Positions 1-6,134 of a stretch of DNA of 6,252 nucleotides are shown here, piece after piece. Source of the DNA: Thermoplasmatota archaeon (GTDB lineage: Archaea; Thermoplasmatota; E2; DHVEG-1); contig JAUWCF010000060.1 of the NCBI GenBank assembly GCA_030609445.1, positions 1 to 6,252 on the forward strand, given 5' to 3'. A model generated the notes under the pieces. It had not been told where the DNA came from. It did no database searches and was given only the letters and a program-made list of their open reading frames with translations. The first letter of the stretch is position 1. Each line of letters opens with the position of its first letter. Made by a program: the position numbers and the translations under genes.

Positions 1-1
1 G

Positions 2-280
2 TTAAAAACGAAGAATGATGAATTTCATGTCAGTGGAAGCAGGATTCGTAATCTTGTTCTAAAAAGTGGTTTGGTACGTATTGAAATACACAGTCGAGAG
101 GGAGATCCTAATAAAGTCCTTAATAGATGTCCTGTTTGTAACAATTCATTAAAAAGGGTGAAAAATCAATCGATATGGGGTGGAGAAGTAACAATTGAGT
201 TCCGCTGTTCAAACTGCGGGTATTGGACTGGGAAGAAAAAAAGAATACCGACGCTGTATGTTTTTCATTTGAAAAAATAG
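2..280 (+). CDS. C-terminal part of a zinc-ribbon protein, cut by left edge
   Basis: The reading frame is open from the first base of the window to the TAG at 278-280, and it has no ATG in frame, so this is best read as the 3' end of a longer gene (92 codons visible). A TTG at 71 is the only plausible internal start and would give 69 residues, but the sequence before it (ending RIRNLVLKSG) looks like ordinary coding sequence. The protein contains two CxxC pairs, CPVC encoded at 128-139 and CSNC at 206-217, 22 residues apart, followed by GYWTGKKKRIPTLYVFHLKK, a basic C-terminus. This is the pattern of a treble-clef or zinc-ribbon metal site. Such ribbons in archaea often bind nucleic acid or protein, but the fold alone does not give a function and I do not recognise the family by name. 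It is separated from the next gene by 144 bases with T-runs and a promoter, so it is probably a separate transcription unit. Confidence 0.75.
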   Translation, partial: LKTKNDEFHVSGSRIRNLVLKSGLVRIEIHSREGDPNKVLNRCPVCNNSLKRVKNQSIWGGEVTIEFRCSNCGYWTGKKKRIPTLYVFHLKK

Positions 281-292
281 CTACTATTTTTT
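272..292 (+). terminator. Hairpin with T-run overlapping the stop codon of the zinc-ribbon gene
   Basis: AAAAAATAG at 272-280 is a perfect 9-base inverted repeat of CTATTTTTT at 284-292, with a 3-base loop. The last six bases are a T-run. The stop codon TAG is part of the left arm. Archaeal transcription ends mainly at T-runs, so this is a likely 3' end for the leftmost gene. The stem has only one G-C pair, so the T-run may matter more than the hairpin. Confidence 0.5.
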
Positions 293-324
293 ATGTTGAT
301 AACAACTGGAGAGTATCGTGAGGG

Positions 325-344
325 TATGTTTTTTTAATAACATA
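325..344 (+). terminator. Second T-run with short inverted repeat, possible backup terminator
   Basis: A run of seven T occupies 329-335. TATGTT at 325-330 is the reverse complement of AACATA at 339-344. A second T-run 37 bases after the first suggests stepwise termination of the leftmost gene before the promoter of the next. In AT-rich intergenic DNA a six-base inverted repeat can arise by chance, so the T-run is the firmer part of the call. Confidence 0.3.
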
Positions 345-390
345 TGGAACATCTGTATAACAACCCTTATATAATAACTAAGACAATATA

Positions 391-398
391 TTTATAAG
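391..398 (+). promoter_or_regulatory. Archaeal TATA box for the Ntn-hydrolase/propeller gene
   Basis: TTTATAAG at 391-398 matches the archaeal TATA consensus. Archaeal transcription starts about 25 bases after the box centre, which puts the start near 420, about five bases before the ATG at 425. No GGAGG-like sequence precedes the ATG, so the message is probably leaderless or nearly so. This position also argues against the TTG at 413 as the start codon. A second, weaker candidate, TTATATAATA at 367-376, would give a 5' leader of about 28 bases. Confidence 0.6.
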
Positions 399-424
399 TA
401 CTCTGCAAAACTTTGCCGATTCAT

Positions 425-3202
425 ATGAAAAAAATTCACACACTTGCATTAATTACAATCATAATAACGTCTTCATTAGTTTCATCAAGTATTTTAGCAG
501 ACGAAAGCCAATCTGCCCCGCCATCTTTTAGCTCTGATCAATACGAACAAGGATATCGATATAATACACAGGGATGGATTTATGTCCATATTGAAGGAGG
601 CCCTTATGACCGTGGCTTTCAACACGGGTATCTTTTATCTGCTGAAATTGTTGATATGTTAAATCGATGGGGCAACAGTATTCATAATAATCCGAAACTT
701 AAACCTCTCAGTAAACATTTCTCTGAAGAAAGATATAAAAAAGTGTCAAACACGTGGTGGGATTTCTGCATCAGAAATATTTACCGCATGTATTGGGATA
801 AAATCCCTGAAGAATATCAAGAAGAAATCAAAGGAATCGCAGATGGGGTAACAGCAAGAGGAGGCACTATTCATGGACGAAATGTCACCTTTAAAGATAT
901 TCTCACCATGAATGAGATGTATGAATTTATGTCTAAACTGACGAGAATGCGTGTCGGTGTTCATCCAATAAGAACATTTATCCATCGGTTAGAAAAAATT
1001 GTCCCTGAGACAAAATATATCGATGGAGATGCATTCTTTAAAAGTTTCCTGGATGGGGAGCCACCGCATCACTGTAATGGCTTTATCGCATCAGGTAATG
1101 CCACATCAGACGGTCAACTTGTTTTTACTCATTCTACTATCTGCGGAGGCGGTGCATGGTGGTGGACGTATTATATCTCTCTTCGTTGGAATGTGATGCT
1201 TGATATTCAGCCAAATAATGGAAACAGGATGATGTTTCCAACATCTCCAGGTTTAATATGGAGTGATGAGGATTACTATCAAAATAATGATGGGATTGTA
1301 TTTCTTGAGACAACCGTTCCTCAAGGGTTATTTGACAATAAAGGTCTTCCGCTTTCAGTTAGGGCACGTAATGCCATTCAGTATGGGAACAGCATTGATG
1401 ATGTCATTTATTATCTCCGATATAGAAATGATGGAAGTATGAATGCAGTCTGGCTTATTGGTGATACAAAAACTGGTGAAATCTCACGTTTTGAACTAGG
1501 TTATAGAGCGTATGCTGTATGGCGAACGTTTGATGGATACTATTGGAGTGCAAACAATCCATATAATTTTAGGGTTAGGCTTGAAAAATTTAACCTTAAA
1601 CAGTTTGTAAAAAGATCAATATATCCATTCTTAGGGATTCCTGGATTTGGTTATTTTGCGATTCGATATAGACCTGAAAGTAGAGATATCAAATATGAAG
1701 AACTCGGTGAACAGTATTATGGAGAAATAGATGTTGATATCGTCAAAGAAATTGCTTCTACTTCTCCGATAAGTGATTGGATTACTGACATTAAAATTAC
1801 TGATTCCACACTTCTTAAACAAAATGGTATTTGGGCGTTTTTCGGCAACCCGCATAAGGCGTTAAACATTACAAATTTTGATACAAATGTAGAAACAATT
1901 CGACAGGTTCCTCAATGTGGATGGGTACGGTTCTTTGGTGTCCCTGAGAAAGAAGATTTTACTTTAACGCAGAAAGATACAAACTATATGGGGGAAGCAG
2001 AGATTCTCTGGTCGTTTGATACAGGCGATAACGTTAATGATTTCTCATCATCAGGTGTTGTCGATGAAGGCACTCTTTATGTGACAACTTCTTCTGGGGA
2101 TCTTTATTCAATTGATGCAGAAAGTGGAGATGAAAAATGGAGTACATATGTTGGAGAAAAACCTACCGTTCCTGTTTTAGGTAATGATTTATTGTTTGTT
2201 GGTCATTCTGAAGGTTTATCAGCTTTTAATAAAGAGGGAAACAGTAAATGGGAGGTGCCAACTGCTGATGTAGTATCCCATCCTGTTGTTGCTGACGACA
2301 ACGTAATTTTTGGTGATAACGTCGGGAATCTGTATGCCATATCTATTTCTAATGGGGAAGAACAGCGGATGCTTAATTTCTCTGATGAGGTATATGTTTC
2401 ACAGGAATATTCTGATGTCGTCTATCTTAGTTCTGGAAAAAATTGCTATGCTGCCTCTTTAGATAATCACACAATATTGTGGAACTTTACCTCTAATGGT
2501 ATGATTACCTCTCCACCTACTATGAAAAACGATATTGTTTATTTTACATCCTGGGATAATCATGTTTATGCTCTAAATGTAAGCGATGGTAAGTTAATAT
2601 GGAACTATGAAGCAGGTTGGGGTTTTGATACTACTCCTGCTATCTCAAATGGCTTGGTGCTGGCTGCTTCTGCTGATAACAATGTATATGCTTTAGATGC
2701 AGACAATGGAAATCTTTCATGGTTTTTTTCATGTAACGCTGCTATTCATTCTTCACCTGTTTTGTACGGTGAATATGTATTTTTTGGTTGTGATGACGGT
2801 AGATTGTATGCAGTTAATACATCAACAGGAGAATCTGCATGGTATTTTTCACCTGAACATACTATTGATGATGACGTGTATAATTTTGTTACAACTCCTT
2901 TTGTTTCTGATCCTGTAATATTTGATAGTGTTCTTTATGTGGGATTAAATGGAACAATATATGCATTGGATGCTCAGACTGTAGAAGCACAAGAAAATGA
3001 TGAAGAAGATCCCGAAGACGGATCAGATGATCAGGATGATGACCAAGAAGATGATGAAACAAATGAGGATGAAACGGATGGTTCTGAAGAGGATAGTGCA
3101 TCTGACAAATATCCAGTTGTGCTCATCTTATTTATTTTGATAGTTGTTGTTTTAGGTATTGTTCTGTTTTCTTTGTTTTGGGCTAAAAAACAAAACTACT
3201 AA
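425..3202 (+). CDS. Membrane-anchored surface protein: C45/phospholipase B-like Ntn-hydrolase fused to PQQ-type beta-propeller
   Basis: This 925-residue protein is predicted to be exported and anchored by its C-terminus. Residues 1-25 form a signal peptide (MKK, hydrophobic stretch, cleavage near ILA/DE). Residues about 45-520 resemble the C45 / phospholipase B-like Ntn-hydrolases: GGPYDRGFQHGY at 58-69, HHCNGFIASG with Cys217, an ETT motif at 295-297, WLIGDTKTGE starting at 343, and an NNP at 377-379. In this superfamily the precursor cuts itself before the cysteine, which then acts as N-terminal nucleophile on amide or ester bonds; here Cys217 is the candidate. Residues 526-852 are a PQQ-type beta-propeller, 857-894 an acidic stalk, and 898-919 a membrane helix followed by AKKQNY. 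Ten N-x-S/T sequons, seven of them in the propeller, would suit surface glycosylation. The ATG at 425 was preferred to the TTG at 413 because it starts a clean signal peptide and fits the promoter. The substrate cannot be told. The next gene starts 41 bases downstream on the same strand. Confidence 0.85.
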   Translation: MKKIHTLALITIIITSSLVSSSILADESQSAPPSFSSDQYEQGYRYNTQGWIYVHIEGGPYDRGFQHGYLLSAEIVDMLNRWGNSIHNNPKLKPLSKHFSEERYKKVSNTWWDFCIRNIYRMYWDKIPEEYQEEIKGIADGVTARGGTIHGRNVTFKDILTMNEMYEFMSKLTRMRVGVHPIRTFIHRLEKIVPETKYIDGDAFFKSFLDGEPPHHCNGFIASGNATSDGQLVFTHSTICGGGAWWWTYYISLRWNVMLDIQPNNGNRMMFPTSPGLIWSDEDYYQNNDGIVFLETTVPQGLFDNKGLPLSVRARNAIQYGNSIDDVIYYLRYRNDGSMNAVWLIGDTKTGEISRFELGYRAYAVWRTFDGYYWSANNPYNFRVRLEKFNLKQFVKRSIYPFLGIPGFGYFAIRYRPESRDIKYEELGEQYYGEIDVDIVKEIASTSPISDWITDIKITDSTLLKQNGIWAFFGNPHKALNITNFDTNVETIRQVPQCGWVRFFGVPEKEDFTLTQKDTNYMGEAEILWSFDTGDNVNDFSSSGVVDEGTLYVTTSSGDLYSIDAESGDEKWSTYVGEKPTVPVLGNDLLFVGHSEGLSAFNKEGNSKWEVPTADVVSHPVVADDNVIFGDNVGNLYAISISNGEEQRMLNFSDEVYVSQEYSDVVYLSSGKNCYAASLDNHTILWNFTSNGMITSPPTMKNDIVYFTSWDNHVYALNVSDGKLIWNYEAGWGFDTTPAISNGLVLAASADNNVYALDADNGNLSWFFSCNAAIHSSPVLYGEYVFFGCDDGRLYAVNTSTGESAWYFSPEHTIDDDVYNFVTTPFVSDPVIFDSVLYVGLNGTIYALDAQTVEAQENDEEDPEDGSDDQDDDQEDDETNEDETDGSEEDSASDKYPVVLILFILIVVVLGIVLFSLFWAKKQNY
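2000..2980 (+). repeat. Eight-bladed PQQ-type beta-propeller repeats within the surface protein
   Basis: The encoded segment (residues 526-852) repeats about every 41 residues with a YALD-x3-G-x3-W type motif: LYSIDAESGDEKW, LSAFNKEGNSKW, LYAISISNGEEQ, CYAASLDNHTILW, VYALNVSDGKLIW, VYALDADNGNLSW and LYAVNTSTGESAW. That is seven whole copies. An eighth is split: the segment opens with the end of a motif (EILWSFDTG) and closes with the beginning of one (IYALDAQT). This is the usual closure in which the first and last strands complete one blade, so eight blades are inferred. The copies have diverged at DNA level, so this is an old protein repeat and not a tandem DNA repeat. Propellers of this type often serve as protein-binding platforms without PQQ. 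Confidence 0.75.
2993..3106 (+). repeat. Low-complexity GAT/GAA tract encoding an acidic stalk
   Basis: This tract encodes residues 857-894 of the surface protein. Of these 38 residues 24 are Asp or Glu, the rest mostly Ser, Thr, Gln, Asn and Gly. It lies between the propeller and the membrane helix, so it probably works as an extended, charged spacer that holds the globular domains off the membrane. The DNA is low in complexity and may vary in length between strains. Confidence 0.8.
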
Positions 3203-3213
3203 ATTAACATAAC

Positions 3214-3222
3214 TTTTAAATA
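3214..3222 (+). promoter_or_regulatory. TATA-type box for the C25-like peptidase gene
   Basis: TTTTAAATA at 3214-3222 is centred about 26 bases before the ATG at 3244, so the predicted transcript would begin at or next to the start codon, giving a leaderless message. No ribosome binding site is visible before the ATG. No clear T-run terminator lies between the two genes, so read-through from the upstream gene is also possible and the peptidase may be expressed both from its own promoter and as part of an operon. Confidence 0.45.
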
Positions 3223-3243
3223 ATACATAATTAATATTTATAT

Positions 3244-6069
3244 ATGATACAAATGAACCGTAAAATAACCATACTTTCAATGCTGACAGTTTTTGTATTG
3301 ATTGCAACTTCTTTTAGCGCTGTTGGTGATATAATTGAAGAAGAACAATTAGAAGAAAACTCTATGCGAGATTATAAGGTAACATCAACACTTACTTCAG
3401 ACATACCTGCAGCAATAGCTGTTTCGGATTCAAATCCGTTTTATGCGTTGATTGCCACACCGCTTGCTGTTCGTTACAACGAAGAAGGCAACCAAACTGT
3501 TGTACCTCTCTATGTGAAAAATTTCAACGATCCGTCAAAAGCAGTTGAACGAGCAGAGCAACAGGTTTGTATCGAAGTAGACTTTGTCATTTCCGATATC
3601 TTTACACCTAAAGAAATCTCGTTATCTATTGCTGAGATGTTCTGGGAAGAAAGCAATGCTGCCCTACTCATTAAAGATGACAAACAGGGATATGAACTTG
3701 GAATGGTGGCAACACCTTTAGCGTCATACCTAAGTATACCTGTTATTGTTACCGATGACATTGATACGGAAGTAACAAATGTTCTTGATGATCTTGGTGT
3801 AGAAAACATCTACATTTGCGGTGATCTCACCAGTAGTTTTTATAATGTGACAAAATTCAACACTGAAAAAGAAATCAGAGATGAATGTATTGAAAAAATT
3901 TCAGAACGTTTTGATGAAGCAGTGGGATATATTACTATGACAAACCCACTTGACGTATCCTCACCAGCTGTCCTTGATTCAGAAGTCTATTTTTTTAGTG
4001 AAACCATAGCTTCAGGGATTTTTCTTCCCACTCAGGCAGTCTCCTCAATTTTCAATGATGCATTTGCCATCCATGAATTTAACATCTCTGAAGATTACAA
4101 ATACGCCAGGGTAAAAATCGATCTTGAGAATCTCGATTCCGAACATGCACAATCTTTAGGAGATAGAATAACCCTCCTCTTAAACAGCCCTGAACCTGAC
4201 AGTCACCGATATCTTTTCGCCTCAACTGCTGGCGGCCTACCTGCTCGTGACAGTGATGGTTATATAATAACAGATCAATTCCATTATGAAATTACAATAT
4301 ATGACAAACCAGGTACATACAATATTCAGGTTTTTGCTCAATGGTTTTCTCTTCGGAAAGGAAGCTACTCAGTCAAAGTGACTGTTGAAAAACTTGACAG
4401 CCCTATTGTTCCTTTAATGGATAACTTGTCTTCAATTGCACCGTATCTTACTGCATATCATAAGGGAATTGTTTTTGCAAAACCAGAATTTGCATTTGCA
4501 GCAGATGACAATGTCCTTTACAACGGAACCACATGCCCCGGCGTCTCTCAACCTGGTACAAACCCTAACCTTATCGAACCGTCAAACGAGCATACTATGG
4601 CAATTCATGACGAACTCATCGGTCTTCTTGCTCAAATTGCAGAAATTCCTGAAGGGAATATTGAGGAATTACGAAATCATTATGCGGAAAATCCAATGTA
4701 CATTGCAATCTCTGCTGATCCAACCATGGTCCCCATGTATTTCTACTACAATCCTGATGGAAAGCCAGATAATCCTTCAGCATATATGATGGGTTTCGCA
4801 CTTCCAAGTGACTTTATGTATGGGGATATCGATCCTAAACTAGATGATCCTGAAAACAATACCTATACGTATTGGCCGTTTCAGGAAAACATTGTTGCAA
4901 GAGTGACTGGTCGAGATGTACAGGATTGTAGTGCACTAATAGCACGAACAATATTTTACAACAACATAATTGATGATTTAGGTGAATGGAAAAATAATGC
5001 ACTTGTACAGACAGGATGCGGTCTTGAATTCCAGAATCTACCGATATTAACTCGATTAAGCCACTTTCTCTATGAAGGCAGGGGAGAACCAACAAAGTTT
5101 CCCACTGGAGAAAGCAGCTTTATAAATATGAAACTTAAGGAAAGCATGCAGACCGGTGCATATGATGTTAAAAATACGTTTTTCCTCCAATCACAACGGG
5201 AAGGATTTAGTAGCAATGATCTGAAACAAATAAAAAACGCAGGACTTCTCAATAGATTGTTATTTCCAAAAAGTTTCATCCATTTCTTAAATTCTGATGT
5301 CAAGGTAACTGGTAGTGATGACCAACTTAACAGTAACATCATATTTACTTTTGCACATGGTTCGTATAATCTTTACGAACATGGAGATGTTTTTATAGAT
5401 TCACGAGGATTTCCCTTTGTCACATCGATATCAAGGATTTACCCTACGGTGCGAAGTGGGCTTTCCAGTAAAGGATCATTTGATCTTCGTTCTGTAGAGA
5501 ATATGGAATATGGGCCATCTGTTATATTTGTACAAAGTTGTATAACTGGTAGAACAGATGGAATATCAGGGGAAAATGTTCTTTCACAGACGTATCTTCA
5601 TGCAGGTGCTAATGTGTTTATTGGTGCAACAAGAGTTACAGCTGATCCTGGATATTTAGAACCTCGACCGCTCCCTGGCGGATGGGGTATCGGTATTCTT
5701 GGTCTTACCAAAGCCATACTTGATCTTAAACTGCGGAATAAATATCCAGATCTTCACTTTGGTGCAGTCATTGCAGAGGATTTCATCTTGGAATTAACAC
5801 AAAACAATACAGATACGGGTCTTGCTTTAAGAAACGCAAAAAATAAATATCTAGAAAAAGATGCAAATTCAACATTTCTCTGGACACCTCCGCTCACGCT
5901 TTCTACAGGATGTAGCGTTATTGATCAGGAATTTTTTGATTCTGTACAAACCGGTTTATTTGGAAATGATCGAACTAGAGTACTTGACAAAAAATATGTC
6001 GCCTTGCATGAATTCATTCTGTATGGTGATCCAGCATTTAATCCATATCAACCATGTAATGAGAGTTGA
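3244..6069 (+). CDS. Secreted clan CD cysteine peptidase, C25 (gingipain)-like, with N-terminal accessory domains
   Basis: This 941-residue protein begins with a signal peptide (residues 1 to about 26, ending SFSA). Residues about 120-195 look like a Rossmann-type unit similar to cell-wall-binding repeat 2: alternating hydrophobic strands, ATPLASYLSIPVIVTDD at 156-172, then ENIYICGD. Residues about 280-383 form a beta-rich segment ending KPGTYNIQVFAQWF...GSYSVKVTVE, like a pre-peptidase C-terminal (PPC) domain. From about 480 the features match peptidase family C25: SDFMYGDID near 523, an ARVTGR element near 556, IFTFAHGS with His705-Gly706, VIFVQSC with Cys766, AGANVFIGATR at 787-797, and YGDPAFNP near 928. 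His705 and Cys766 are the predicted catalytic pair. Nine sequons and nine cysteines fit an extracellular protein. There is no C-terminal membrane helix, so it is probably released. ATG 3244 was chosen because it fits the promoter; ATG 3253 (MNRKIT) is an alternative that keeps the signal peptide. Substrate specificity is unknown. Confidence 0.8.
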   Translation: MIQMNRKITILSMLTVFVLIATSFSAVGDIIEEEQLEENSMRDYKVTSTLTSDIPAAIAVSDSNPFYALIATPLAVRYNEEGNQTVVPLYVKNFNDPSKAVERAEQQVCIEVDFVISDIFTPKEISLSIAEMFWEESNAALLIKDDKQGYELGMVATPLASYLSIPVIVTDDIDTEVTNVLDDLGVENIYICGDLTSSFYNVTKFNTEKEIRDECIEKISERFDEAVGYITMTNPLDVSSPAVLDSEVYFFSETIASGIFLPTQAVSSIFNDAFAIHEFNISEDYKYARVKIDLENLDSEHAQSLGDRITLLLNSPEPDSHRYLFASTAGGLPARDSDGYIITDQFHYEITIYDKPGTYNIQVFAQWFSLRKGSYSVKVTVEKLDSPIVPLMDNLSSIAPYLTAYHKGIVFAKPEFAFAADDNVLYNGTTCPGVSQPGTNPNLIEPSNEHTMAIHDELIGLLAQIAEIPEGNIEELRNHYAENPMYIAISADPTMVPMYFYYNPDGKPDNPSAYMMGFALPSDFMYGDIDPKLDDPENNTYTYWPFQENIVARVTGRDVQDCSALIARTIFYNNIIDDLGEWKNNALVQTGCGLEFQNLPILTRLSHFLYEGRGEPTKFPTGESSFINMKLKESMQTGAYDVKNTFFLQSQREGFSSNDLKQIKNAGLLNRLLFPKSFIHFLNSDVKVTGSDDQLNSNIIFTFAHGSYNLYEHGDVFIDSRGFPFVTSISRIYPTVRSGLSSKGSFDLRSVENMEYGPSVIFVQSCITGRTDGISGENVLSQTYLHAGANVFIGATRVTADPGYLEPRPLPGGWGIGILGLTKAILDLKLRNKYPDLHFGAVIAEDFILELTQNNTDTGLALRNAKNKYLEKDANSTFLWTPPLTLSTGCSVIDQEFFDSVQTGLFGNDRTRVLDKKYVALHEFILYGDPAFNPYQPCNES

Positions 6070-6094
6070 TTAGATTACATATAATGGAATGACT

Positions 6095-6134
6095 AGGTAT
6101 ACTTCTTAATGAGGATACCTGTAAATATTATTTT
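6095..6134 (+). terminator. Stem-loop and T-rich tail after the peptidase gene
   Basis: AGGTAT at 6095-6100 pairs with ATACCT at 6115-6120. With one bulged A, CTTC at 6102-6105 pairs with GAGG at 6111-6114 (one G-T pair), leaving a TTAAT loop. A T-rich stretch follows, with TTTT at 6131-6134 and a stronger six-T run at 6168-6173. This sits 26 bases after the peptidase stop codon and is a reasonable 3' end for it. The stop codon of the possible minus-strand frame falls at 6106-6108, in the loop. Confidence 0.4.

Noticed and set aside
413..424. TTG start at 413 adding MPIH to the Ntn-hydrolase protein
   Set aside because: ATG 425 begins a clean signal peptide (MKK plus hydrophobic stretch), and the TATA box predicts transcription starting at about 420, after the TTG.
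2000..2980. Reading the propeller as a PQQ-dependent dehydrogenase
   Set aside because: The blades show only the structural repeat motif. The protein lacks the length, cofactor and calcium-site context of quinoprotein dehydrogenases, and the catalytic signal lies in the N-terminal Ntn-hydrolase part.
2889..3101. Minus-strand frame rich in His and Leu opposite the acidic stalk
   Set aside because: Its composition is simply the complement of the GAT/GAA-rich tract, with no start signal or domain.
2000..3199. More T-ending codons in the propeller half than in the hydrolase half, suggesting a recent domain transfer
   Set aside because: The impression is by eye only, both halves are AT-rich, and repeated Val/Asp/Ser-rich blades alone could produce it.
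3237..3244. TTTATATA as the promoter of the peptidase gene
   Set aside because: It overlaps the ATG; a start about 26 bases later would fall inside the coding sequence and remove the signal peptide start.
3510..3809. 99-residue open frame on the minus strand inside the peptidase gene
   Set aside because: It lies wholly within a well-supported coding region on the other strand, has no promoter or recognisable domain, and its Ser/Thr-rich product looks like a shadow of the real frame.
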